Source of the DNA: an uncultured Oribacterium sp.
Lineage (GTDB): Bacteria > Bacillota > Clostridia > Lachnospirales > Lachnospiraceae
Direction: 5' to 3'
Assembly (NCBI GenBank): GCA_900772695.1
Contig: CAAGRO010000034.1
Span: forward strand, 1 to 6,847
DNA: 6,847 nucleotides
Under the pieces are notes generated by a model. The model worked only from the letters and a program-made list of their open reading frames with translations. It was not told where the DNA came from and did no database searches. Shown piece after piece: positions 1-6,136 of the stretch (position 1 is the first letter of the stretch; the number at the start of each line of letters is the position of its first letter). A program made the position numbers and the translations under genes.

Positions 1-30
1 CGATCGATATAGAACCGGAGAGGACAGAAA

Positions 31-1650
31 ATGGAAAAGTACATCGGAAAGTCCGTTTATAAGGGAACGGCGATCGGTCCGATCAATGTTCTGAAGAAGA
101 AAGATGATATCGTGAAGCGTCAGCACATCGAGGATGTCGCGGCAGAGCTCGAGCGCCTCGAGGCGGCGAAGGCGCAGGCACAGGCCCAGCTCGGCGCGCT
201 TTATGAGAAGGCGCTCCAGGAGGTCGGCGAGGTGAATGCCCAGATCTTCGAGGTGCATCAGATGATGCTCGAGGATGAGGACTACCAGGACGCGATCCAC
301 TCGATGATCGAGACGGAGGAGGTCAATGCGGAGTATGCGGTGGCGGTCACTGGTGACAACTTCGCGGAGATCTTCGCAAACATGGATGATGAATATATGC
401 AGGCGCGTTCCGCGGATGTGAAGGATATCTCGAATCGTCTGATCCGGAATCTGAGCGGCGAGGACGAGCTCGACTGGGCGCATATGGCACCGTCCATCAT
501 CGTGGCGGATGATCTGACACCGAGTGAAACAGTGCAGATGGATAAGCGTAAGATTCTCGCGTTCGTCACCGTGCATGGCTCGACGAACTCCCATACCGCG
601 ATCCTCGCGCGTATGATGAATATCCCGGCGCTAATCGGTGTGCCGCTGGAGCTCGAGCAGCTTCACTCCGGTACGATGGCCATCGTTGATGGCAAGGATG
701 CCGTGTTCTGTGTGGATCCGGATGAGGCGACGATCGCTGCGGCACGGGAGATGCAGGCGAGGGCGGCAGAGCAGAAGCAGCTGCTCGCCACCTATAAGGG
801 ACGTCCTTCGGTGACGAAGAGCGGTCGGAAGGTCAATGTCTATGCGAACATCGGCAGTGTGTCGGATGTCGCGTATGTGCAGGAAAATGACGCGGAGGGC
901 ATTGGGCTTTTCCGCAGTGAGTTCCTGTATCTCGGAAAGACCGCGCTGCCGGACGAAAATGAGCAGTTTAACGCGTACCGCCAGGTGCTGCAGACGATGG
1001 GCGGAAAAAAGGTCATCATCCGAACGCTCGACATCGGTGCGGATAAGAATGTCGATTACCTCGGACTCGGAAAGGAAGATAACCCGGCGATGGGCTACCG
1101 TGCGATCCGGATCTGTCTGAAGCAGCCGGATGTGTTCAAGACACAGCTCCGCGCACTGCTTCGTGCAGCGAAGTACGGAAACCTCGCGATTATGTATCCG
1201 ATGATCATTTCGACTGACGAGGTGCTTCGGATCAAGGAAATCGTCGCGGAAGTGGCAGCAGAGCTTGAACGTGAGAACATCCCGTATGCAATTCCGGAGC
1301 AGGGCATCATGATCGAGACCCCGGCGGCGGTGATGATCTGTGAGGAACTGGCGCAGCTGGTGGATTTCTTCAGCATTGGCACCAACGACCTCACGCAGTA
1401 TACACTTGCGATCGATCGCCAGAATGAGAAGCTGGACGATTTCTATAATCCACATCATGAGGCGGTTCTTCGGATGATTCAGATGACCATCGATGGCGCG
1501 CATAAGGCAGGCAAGTGGGCCGGCATCTGTGGTGAGCTGGGTGCGGACACGACGCTGACGGAGCGCTTCGTCGAGATGGGGATCGATGAGCTGAGCGTCG
1601 CACCATCCATGGTGCTCAGCGTGCGCAGTAAAATTTGTGAGATGGAGTAA
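31..1650 (+). CDS. ptsI: PTS enzyme I (phosphoenolpyruvate-protein phosphotransferase)
   Basis: Cytoplasmic enzyme I of the sugar phosphotransferase system. It autophosphorylates from PEP and passes the phosphate to HPr. Domains in order: helical HPr-binding/N-terminal part (about residues 5-140), swivelling phosphohistidine domain (about 150-230), and C-terminal PEP-binding TIM barrel (about 255-535). The phosphorylated histidine is His188 in HGSTNSHTAILAR, where many homologues have GGRTSH. PEP-site residues recognisable by alignment from memory with E. coli EI are Arg295 (GLFRSEF), Arg331 and the DIGADK loop (334-339), Glu429 (MIETPAA), Asp453 in the SIGTNDLTQY signature, and catalytic Cys500 in GICGELG. 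At 539 residues it lacks roughly 30 C-terminal residues usual in E. coli or Bacillus EI (about 570-575) but keeps all catalytic motifs, so it is probably functional. The start is supported by GGAG/AGGA 6-10 nt upstream (17-24). Its place as first gene of a nag cluster is notable because EI serves all PTS sugars. Function is secure. Confidence 0.97.
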   Translation: MEKYIGKSVYKGTAIGPINVLKKKDDIVKRQHIEDVAAELERLEAAKAQAQAQLGALYEKALQEVGEVNAQIFEVHQMMLEDEDYQDAIHSMIETEEVNAEYAVAVTGDNFAEIFANMDDEYMQARSADVKDISNRLIRNLSGEDELDWAHMAPSIIVADDLTPSETVQMDKRKILAFVTVHGSTNSHTAILARMMNIPALIGVPLELEQLHSGTMAIVDGKDAVFCVDPDEATIAAAREMQARAAEQKQLLATYKGRPSVTKSGRKVNVYANIGSVSDVAYVQENDAEGIGLFRSEFLYLGKTALPDENEQFNAYRQVLQTMGGKKVIIRTLDIGADKNVDYLGLGKEDNPAMGYRAIRICLKQPDVFKTQLRALLRAAKYGNLAIMYPMIISTDEVLRIKEIVAEVAAELERENIPYAIPEQGIMIETPAAVMICEELAQLVDFFSIGTNDLTQYTLAIDRQNEKLDDFYNPHHEAVLRMIQMTIDGAHKAGKWAGICGELGADTTLTERFVEMGIDELSVAPSMVLSVRSKICEME

Positions 1651-1655
1651 GGGAG
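1651..1655 (+). promoter_or_regulatory. Ribosome binding site that fixes the nagB start
   Basis: GGGAG lies directly after the ptsI stop codon and 8 nt before the ATG at 1664. It favours that start over the earlier GTG at 1637, which overlaps ptsI and has no purine-rich site at the right distance. Confidence 0.7.
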
Positions 1656-1663
1656 TAGAAATC

Positions 1664-2395
1664 ATGAGAATTTACAGAGCGAAGGACTATGCAGACATGA
1701 GCCGTAAGGCCGCAAACATCGTTTCTGCACAGGTGATTATGAAACCGGACTGTGTACTCGGCCTCGCGACCGGATCCACACCGATCGGTTTATACAAGCA
1801 GCTGGTGGAGTGGTATCAGAAGGGCGACCTCGATTTCTCCGAGGTCCGCACCGTGAACCTCGACGAGTATAAGGGGCTGCCACGTGACAACGATCAGAGC
1901 TACTACTATTTCATGCATGAGAATCTGTTCGATCATGTAAATCTCCCGGTGGAGAGCACACATCTTCCGAACGGTATGGAGATGGATTCTGAGAAGGAGT
2001 GCAGGCGCTATTCCGCACTGATCAAATCCATGGGCGGCATCGACCTGCAGCTCCTCGGCATCGGCCACAACGGTCATATCGGCTTCAACGAGCCGGATGA
2101 GGCCTTCGATTCCGATGTACACTGCGTCGATCTCACCGAGTCCACCATCGAAGCCAACAAGCGTTTCTTCGCATCTGCGGACGACGTTCCGAAGCAGGCG
2201 TACACGATGGGTATCAAGACCATCATGCAGGCGAAGAAGATCCTGATCGTGGCGAGCGGCGAGGACAAGGCACAGATCGTGCACGATGCGTTCTTCGGTC
2301 CGATCACACCGAAGGTTCCGGCATCGGTTCTGCAGCTCCATAATGATGTGACCCTCGTCGCGGACGAGGCCGCCCTCAGCAAGGTCGAGCTGTAA
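1664..2395 (+). CDS. nagB: Glucosamine-6-phosphate deaminase
   Basis: Cytoplasmic aldose-ketose isomerase/deaminase that converts glucosamine-6-P to fructose-6-P and ammonia, the last dedicated step of amino-sugar breakdown. The protein has 243 residues, close to the short Bacillus-type NagB (about 242) and shorter than allosteric E. coli NagB (266). Visible motifs: phosphate-binding loop LATGSTP (34-40), general-base Asp67 in NLDEY, and the active-site stretch GHNGHIGFNEP (134-144) with His138 and Glu143. E. coli has Asp141 where Asn136 lies here; to my knowledge Asn is normal in Gram-positive enzymes. A GTG at 1637 would also open the frame, but it lies inside ptsI and adds nine unrelated residues. 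The ATG at 1664 begins the family-typical MRIYRAKDY and has GGGAG 8 nt upstream. It follows ptsI by 13 nt and precedes nagA by 26 nt, so cotranscription is likely. Confidence 0.96.
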   Translation: MRIYRAKDYADMSRKAANIVSAQVIMKPDCVLGLATGSTPIGLYKQLVEWYQKGDLDFSEVRTVNLDEYKGLPRDNDQSYYYFMHENLFDHVNLPVESTHLPNGMEMDSEKECRRYSALIKSMGGIDLQLLGIGHNGHIGFNEPDEAFDSDVHCVDLTESTIEANKRFFASADDVPKQAYTMGIKTIMQAKKILIVASGEDKAQIVHDAFFGPITPKVPASVLQLHNDVTLVADEAALSKVEL

Positions 2396-2421
2396 CGCGC
2401 AGAAGATGGGAGCGGAGAGCT

Positions 2422-3534
2422 ATGGTTATAAAGGGTGCAAAGGTATATACAGCGGAGCATCGCTTCGAGACGAAGGATGTCGCTGTGGCCGATGGCCGAT
2501 TCACGGCGCAGGGCGGAGATGAGCGGGTGGTCAATGCAGACGGCCTCTACATGATTCCGGGCCTCGTGGATATACACTTCCACGGGTGCATGGGCGCCGA
2601 TATGTGCGATGGCACAGAAGAGGCGCTGGATGTGATGACGAAGTATGAGGCTTCGATCGGTGTCACATCGGTATGTCCGGCGACGATGACCATCGCAAAG
2701 GACGAGCTTCTCCAGGTGATGCAGAATGCGGGTGCGTACCCGTACAAGGGTGGCGCACATCTCGTCGGTATCAATATGGAGGGACCGTTCATCAGTGCGG
2801 CGAAGAAGGGTGCACAGGCCGCCGAGAATATCCTTCGCTGTGATGTGGGACTGTTCCGGCAGCTGCAGAGCGCGGCGAAGGGACTGATCCGACTCGTCGA
2901 TATCGCACCGGAGGAGCCGGGGTCGCTCGAGTTCATCGATCAGGTGAAGGATGAGGTCGTGGTCTCCATCGCGCATACGATGGCGAACTACGAGGAAGCG
3001 AAGGCGGCCATCGAGCATGGTGCGTCGCATGTGACGCATCTCTACAATGCGATGCCACCGCTCAACCACCGGAATCCGGGGGTGATCGGTGCCGCACGGG
3101 ATGCGGAGCAGGTTCATCCGGAGCTGATCTGTGATGGCGTGCATATCCATCCATCCGTGATCCGGGCGACGTTCGCGATGTTCGGTGCGAAGCGGATGAT
3201 CCTCATCAGTGACAGCATGCGGGCGACGGGCCTCGAGGATGGTGAGTATACCCTCGGTGGCCAGCCGGTCACCGTGCGGGGCAATCTTGCGACACTCCAC
3301 GATGGTACGATCGCAGGCTCTGCGACGAACCTGATGGACTGCATGCGCTTCTGTGTGAAGACGGTGGGCCTGTCCCTCGAGGATGCGGTCATGTGTGCAA
3401 CGGAGAATCCGGCCCGGGAGATCGGTATATACGATCAGGTTGGCAGCATTGAACCAGGCAAGAAGGCGGACTTCGTGCTGCTGGATCAGGATCTCAGGCT
3501 GGTCAGTGTTTATATAGACGGAGAGGAGATTTGA
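2422..3534 (+). CDS. nagA: N-acetylglucosamine-6-phosphate deacetylase
   Basis: Metal-dependent amidohydrolase that removes acetate from GlcNAc-6-P to give glucosamine-6-P, the NagB substrate. The 370-residue length is usual for NagA. The N- and C-terminal segments (about 1-48 and 340-370) form the small beta-domain and enclose a TIM barrel. Visible residues: HxH metal pair His52/His54 in VDIHFHG, metal ligand Glu120 in NMEGPF, His185 in IAHT, His203/His206 in HVTHLYNAMPP, substrate residues in DGVHIHP (238-244), and catalytic Asp264 in LISDSM. E. coli NagA lacks the HxH pair and holds one metal, whereas Bacillus-type enzymes have the pair, so this one may be binuclear (inference). The start has GGAG 4 nt upstream and GGGAG 9 nt upstream. 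Nine of its 15 arginine codons are CGG, unlike the permease gene downstream. It ends 3 nt before the EIIA gene. Confidence 0.96.
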   Translation: MVIKGAKVYTAEHRFETKDVAVADGRFTAQGGDERVVNADGLYMIPGLVDIHFHGCMGADMCDGTEEALDVMTKYEASIGVTSVCPATMTIAKDELLQVMQNAGAYPYKGGAHLVGINMEGPFISAAKKGAQAAENILRCDVGLFRQLQSAAKGLIRLVDIAPEEPGSLEFIDQVKDEVVVSIAHTMANYEEAKAAIEHGASHVTHLYNAMPPLNHRNPGVIGAARDAEQVHPELICDGVHIHPSVIRATFAMFGAKRMILISDSMRATGLEDGEYTLGGQPVTVRGNLATLHDGTIAGSATNLMDCMRFCVKTVGLSLEDAVMCATENPAREIGIYDQVGSIEPGKKADFVLLDQDLRLVSVYIDGEEI

Positions 3535-3537
3535 CAG

Positions 3538-4017
3538 ATGTTCGGACTTTTCAAGAGTAAGGAAAAAGGCAGCATCCTCCACTCGCCGTGTAATGGCAAG
3601 GTGGTTCCGATCACAGAGGTACCGGATCCGACCTTCGCAGAGAAGATACTCGGTGATGGATTTGCGGTGATTCCGGCAGAGGGAAAGGTGTACGCACCGG
3701 CCGATGGCGAGATCACGATGGTATTTGATACACTGCACGCGGTCACGATGACCACAACGCAGGGCATCGAGGTTCTGATTCATATCGGACTCGACACGGT
3801 GAACCTGAAGGGCGAGCCGTTCACCGCGCATGTGAAGGCCGGTGATAAGGTGAAGCAGGGGGATCTGCTGATGGATGTGGACCTCGGGAAGATCCAGGCG
3901 GCCGGCTTAAACATCATCACGCCGGTGCTGATCTGCAACACCGATGATTATAAGGAAATCAGCCTGCAGAAGCAGGGCGAGGTCACAATCGCGGACAGCG
4001 TGCTGAAGATTTCCTGA
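3538..4017 (+). CDS. PTS glucose/GlcNAc-family EIIA protein, single domain (Crr-like)
   Basis: Soluble EIIA phosphocarrier of the glucose superfamily: it accepts phosphate from HPr~P on a histidine and donates it to the cysteine of an EIIB domain. The 159-residue protein is a complete stand-alone domain. The phosphorylated histidine is His82 in VLIHIGLDTVNLKG, and the second active-site histidine is His67 in FDTLHAV, matching His90 and His75 of E. coli EIIA-Glc. N-terminal motifs SPCNGKVVPI (16-25) and GDGFAVIPAEG (39-49) are family-typical. In E. coli NagE the EIIA is fused to the C-terminus of the permease. Here it is separate and its most likely partner is the EIICB encoded at 4192-5661, which has no IIA domain. 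The ribosome binding site (GGAGAGGAG, 3521-3529) lies inside the end of nagA, so the two are probably translationally coupled. It could also serve other EIICB permeases of the cell (inference). Confidence 0.93.
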   Translation: MFGLFKSKEKGSILHSPCNGKVVPITEVPDPTFAEKILGDGFAVIPAEGKVYAPADGEITMVFDTLHAVTMTTTQGIEVLIHIGLDTVNLKGEPFTAHVKAGDKVKQGDLLMDVDLGKIQAAGLNIITPVLICNTDDYKEISLQKQGEVTIADSVLKIS

Positions 4018-4146
4018 GAACAAAGTTTTAAAAATATTTTCAAGGCTCTTTCGAAGGCGGACGGATGATTTGTAAACCGTTTGTGCGGCTTCGTCGAAGG
4101 GCGTTCTGATCCGGATCGCCGGATATGTGCTTGATTTTCGAACCTG

Positions 4147-4162
4147 ATTGGAGTCATCCAAT
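4147..4162 (+). promoter_or_regulatory. Candidate NagR/DasR-like (GntR family) operator
   Basis: ATTGGAGTCATCCAAT is a 16-bp palindrome with perfect 6-bp arms. Its outer positions fit ANTGG-N6-CCANT, the frame of the site bound by HutC-subfamily GntR repressors of amino-sugar genes (NagR/YvoA, DasR). The centre departs from the usual TCTAGA-like core: the T and A flanking the centre are swapped. It lies 29 nt before the permease start and just upstream of a weak -10-like stretch, a sensible repressor position. As RNA it could also form a small hairpin. No repressor gene is in the window, so the assignment is inference. Confidence 0.38.
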
Positions 4163-4178
4163 TTAGTATATTTTTCTT

Positions 4179-4187
4179 AAGGAGGGG
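4179..4187 (+). promoter_or_regulatory. Strong ribosome binding site of the permease gene
   Basis: AAGGAGGGG sits 4 nt before the ATG at 4192 and contains a full AGGAGG anti-16S match, the best Shine-Dalgarno sequence of any gene in the window. It fixes the start codon and agrees with high expression of this gene. Confidence 0.8.
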
Positions 4188-4191
4188 AAAT

Positions 4192-5661
4192 ATGAAGTTT
4201 CTTCAAAAGTTGGGTAAAGCGTTAATGCTCCCAGTAGCTGTGCTGCCGATCTGTGGTATCCTGATGGGTATCGGATACCTGCTCTGTCCTGCAACCATGC
4301 AGGGTGGTGACATCCAGGGTGCAGCCAACCTGATCGGTCTGTTCCTCGTAAAGGCAGGTGGTGCCTTAATCGATTACATGGCGATCCTTTTCGCAATCGG
4401 CGTCGGCGTCGGTATGTCGGATAAGAATGACGGTACCGGCGGAATCGCGGCTCTTGCTTCCTGGCTCATGCTCACCACACTCCTGTCCACAGGATTTGTG
4501 ACGACGCTGATGCCATCCATCGCAGAGAGCGAAGTTAAGACCATCGCGTTCAACAAGATCGCGAACCCGTTCATCGGTATCCTCGCCGGTGTGATCGGTT
4601 CTACCTGCTACAACAAGTTCAAGAGCACGAAGCTTCCGGACTGGCTGGCATTCTTCAGTGGTAAGCGCTGCGTAGCGATCGTTGCAGGTGTGGTTTCCAT
4701 CATCGTATCCGCTGTTCTTCTGTTCGTATGGCCGCTGTTCTTCGGTTTACTCGTAAGCATCGGTGATGCGATCGCGAAGATGGGTGTTGTAGGTGCAGGT
4801 ATCTATGCATTCCTGAACCGTCTCCTCATCCCGACCGGATTACACCACGCACTCAACAACGTATTCTGGTTCGATACCATCGGTCTCGGTGATCTTTCTC
4901 ACTTCTGGGCTGGTGAGACTTCCGCAGATGTTTCCTGGAGCCTCGGTATGTACATGTCCGGCTTCTTCCCATGTATGATGTTCGGTATTCCGGGTGCTGC
5001 ACTTGCGATGGTACAGTGCGCAAAGCCTGAGAAGAAGGCTGCCACCATCGGTATCTTACTTTCTGCCGCTGTATGTTCCTTCATCTGTGGCGTAACAGAG
5101 CCGTTCGAGTTTGCATTCATGTTCCTCGCTCCTGGTCTCTACCTGATCTACGCTGCACTGTATGGCGTATTCACGATCGTTACTGTAGCCGTCGGCTTCC
5201 GTGCTGGTTTCTCATTCTCAGCAGGTGCGATGGATCTCCTCTTCTCCGCTTCCCTTCCGGCAGCTGCGAAGACATGGCTGATCATCCCGCTGGGCATCGC
5301 TGCATTCCTTGTGTTCTACTTCGTATTCCTGTTTGCAATCAAGAAGTTCGATATCAAGACCCCTGGTCGTGAGGATGATGATGTAGAGGCTGAGAAGAAT
5401 GTTCAGCTCGCAAGTGATGACTTCACCGCGATCGCAAAGCAGATCCTCGCAGGCTGCGGCGGCAAGGAGAATATCGCAAGCATCGATAACTGTGTAACCA
5501 GACTGAGACTTGAGGTCAAGGATATGACGCAGGTTGACGACAAGGCTATCAAGGCTGCCGGTGTTGCCGGTGTCATCAAGCCAGGAAAGACTTCGGTTCA
5601 GGTTATCGTCGGCACGAAGGTTCAGTTCGTAGCTGATGCGTTCTCTGAGCTTTGCAAGTAA
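4192..5661 (+). CDS. nagE: PTS EIICB permease, N-acetylglucosamine (NagE) type
   Basis: Integral membrane transporter that imports and phosphorylates a hexose, most likely GlcNAc. The 489-residue protein has an EIIC domain (about 1-388) with many hydrophobic segments, the linker KTPGRED (389-395), and a C-terminal EIIB domain (about 408-489). Visible residues: phosphorylated Cys434 in IDNCVTRLRL; EIIC substrate-site motifs IPTGLHHALNN (213-223) and GVTEPFEF (300-307); and GFSFSAGAMD (339-348), which resembles NagE. E. coli NagE (648 residues) carries a fused EIIA; here that domain is absent and supplied by the gene at 3538-4017. EIICB proteins for glucose and GlcNAc are closely related, so substrate is assigned partly from the flanking nagA and nagB; glucose or glucosamine remain possible. 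Arginine codons are CGT, AGA or CGC with no CGG, unlike nagA, suggesting selection for strong expression. It has its own leader and is followed by a terminator. Confidence 0.88.
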   Translation: MKFLQKLGKALMLPVAVLPICGILMGIGYLLCPATMQGGDIQGAANLIGLFLVKAGGALIDYMAILFAIGVGVGMSDKNDGTGGIAALASWLMLTTLLSTGFVTTLMPSIAESEVKTIAFNKIANPFIGILAGVIGSTCYNKFKSTKLPDWLAFFSGKRCVAIVAGVVSIIVSAVLLFVWPLFFGLLVSIGDAIAKMGVVGAGIYAFLNRLLIPTGLHHALNNVFWFDTIGLGDLSHFWAGETSADVSWSLGMYMSGFFPCMMFGIPGAALAMVQCAKPEKKAATIGILLSAAVCSFICGVTEPFEFAFMFLAPGLYLIYAALYGVFTIVTVAVGFRAGFSFSAGAMDLLFSASLPAAAKTWLIIPLGIAAFLVFYFVFLFAIKKFDIKTPGREDDDVEAEKNVQLASDDFTAIAKQILAGCGGKENIASIDNCVTRLRLEVKDMTQVDDKAIKAAGVAGVIKPGKTSVQVIVGTKVQFVADAFSELCK

Positions 5662-5721
5662 GCTGAGAAGTCGATGAAGTGTTTCGGGATACACTGAAAA
5701 TCCCACTTTTATGAAAAGCGA

Positions 5722-5751
5722 ACAGAACGGGCGGGGAGCCGCTCGTTCTGT
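5722..5751 (+). terminator. Long GC-rich hairpin after the permease gene
   Basis: Inverted repeat with a 13-bp stem (5722-5734 with 5739-5751) and one G-U pair around the loop GGAG. There is no T-run behind it. It lies 60 nt past the stop codon and 4 nt before the next hairpin, so it probably assists termination or protects the mRNA 3' end (inference). Confidence 0.6.
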
Positions 5752-5755
5752 GAAA

Positions 5756-5789
5756 GGCTGGTGCATGACCCGTGCACCAGTCTTTTTTT
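5756..5789 (+). terminator. Rho-independent terminator of the nag/PTS cluster
   Basis: CTGGTGCA (5758-5765) pairs with TGCACCAG (5773-5780) across a 7-nt loop, and the stem extends outward by a G-U and a G-C pair. Seven consecutive T follow at 5783-5789. This is a textbook intrinsic terminator in the + direction, 95 nt past the permease stop codon. Confidence 0.93.
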
Positions 5790-5821
5790 GTGAGGGAGGC
5801 CGGAGGGCCGGCAACGGAAGC
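5790..5821 (+). repeat. Left terminal inverted repeat
   Basis: This 32-bp arm is the reverse complement of 6137-6168 except at two positions (5791 T against A; 5807 G against A). It begins GTGAGGGAGGCCGGAGG and ends CAACGGAAGC. The first base abuts the terminator T-run. Confidence 0.85.
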
Positions 5822-5849
5822 ACAGTACTACGAGCTCGGAAGAATCTAA
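5816..5849 (+). repeat. 34-bp direct repeat, copy 1
   Basis: Matches 5888-5921 at 31 of 34 positions, 72 bp apart. The shared core contains GCACAGTACT and CGAGCTCGGAAGA; the differences are at 5817, 5830 and 5844. It overlaps the inner end of the left terminal repeat. Confidence 0.85.
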
Positions 5850-5872
5850 GTCCACAGTGCGCACAGGATGCT

Positions 5873-5893
5873 CGGAGGGCAGCCCCCGAAAGC
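5873..5893 (+). repeat. 21-bp GC-rich motif, inner left copy
   Basis: Shares 17 of 21 positions with the reverse complement of 6067-6087. The common pattern of the family is CGGAGG, then a variable GC-rich centre, then AAGC. The outer left copy lies at 5801-5821, 72 bp away. Confidence 0.65.
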
Positions 5894-5921
5894 ACAGTAC
5901 TCCGAGCTCGGAAGACTCTAA
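5888..5921 (+). repeat. 34-bp direct repeat, copy 2
   Basis: Second copy of the repeat at 5816-5849. It contains the perfect 10-bp palindrome CCGAGCTCGG (5902-5911), and its last bases run into the left outer arm of the central hairpin. Confidence 0.85.
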
Positions 5922-6042
5922 AATTCTGACCCTAAGAAGTACTAAGCCCTCTGCAATCGCTGAGTTTTCTTGATGAAAACTCAGCGTTGCTAGAGGGTTC
6001 CAGGGAGAGATAGCACTAAGTACTTCTAAGGGGCAGAATTTT
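5920..6042. repeat. Nested central inverted repeat with long hairpin
   Basis: The outer arms 5920-5946 and 6016-6042 pair over 27 positions with 3 mismatches. The inner hairpin (5947-5997) has a 22-bp stem with two single-base bulges (T5957 and T5991): CCCTCT-GCAA and CGCTGAGTTTTC on the left, GAAAACTCAGCG, TTGC and AGAGGG on the right, with the 5-nt loop TTGAT. An unpaired 18-nt stretch (5998-6015) sits only on the right side. Transcribed from either strand it would fold into a long stable hairpin. It lacks a following T-run, so it is not a simple terminator. Confidence 0.8.
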
Positions 6043-6066
6043 GATTCTTCACGACCTCTCCGTATG

Positions 6067-6087
6067 GCTTCCGGTGGCAGTCCTCCG
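6067..6087 (-). repeat. 21-bp GC-rich motif, inner right copy
   Basis: Reverse-strand copy of the motif, reading CGGAGGACTGCC then ACCGGAAGC. It is 70 bp from the outer right copy (6137-6157), nearly the same spacing as on the left side, so the two halves look like diverged mirror copies. Confidence 0.65.
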
Positions 6088-6136
6088 GACGTCCTGAGCT
6101 GAAATCCGACTTCTGCTTATTCTGCATCTTTGTAAG

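Larger units (their letters stand above)
4018..4191 (+). other. 174-nt intergenic leader before the permease gene
   Basis: The only long gap inside the nag cluster. It begins AT-rich (4026-4040) and then contains several small inverted repeats: CGAAG at 4052-4056 could pair with CTTCG at 4089-4093, which can instead pair with CGAAG at 4095-4099; ATCCGG/CCGGAT at 4109-4114 and 4119-4124 has a 4-nt loop; and ATTGGA/TCCAAT lies at 4147-4152 and 4157-4162. None is followed by a run of T, so there is no clear terminator after the EIIA gene. I recognise no riboswitch or LicT/SacT antiterminator target. A weak -10-like TAGTAT/TATATT (4164-4172) lies just before the ribosome binding site without a good -35. 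Confidence 0.6.

Noticed and set aside
631..1665. 344-codon open frame on the - strand inside ptsI
   Set aside because: It lies wholly antisense to conserved EI domains, has no ribosome site and no family motif.
2074..3831. 585-codon open frame on the - strand antisense to nagB, nagA and EIIA
   Set aside because: It spans three well-supported genes on the other strand, its translation is rich in His, Arg and Ile with no recognisable motif, and it is explained by codon bias of the + strand genes.
4071..4084. Possible CcpA cre site TGTAAACCGTTTGT
   Set aside because: Its arms resemble a cre site but the central CG is shifted by one extra base, so it does not fit the consensus spacing.
4109..4124. 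Hairpin ATCCGG-ATCG-CCGGAT as a terminator of the EIIA gene
   Set aside because: The stem is only 6 bp and no T-run follows.
5677..5710. Weak stem-loop AAGTG...CACTTTT just after the permease stop as a first terminator
   Set aside because: The stem is interrupted by unequal bulges and the T-run is only four bases; the hairpin at 5756-5789 is far better.
5711..5929. 72-codon + strand frame across the terminator and repeats
   Set aside because: It starts before the terminator hairpins, has no ribosome site, and its repeated peptide is only the translation of the 34-bp DNA repeat.
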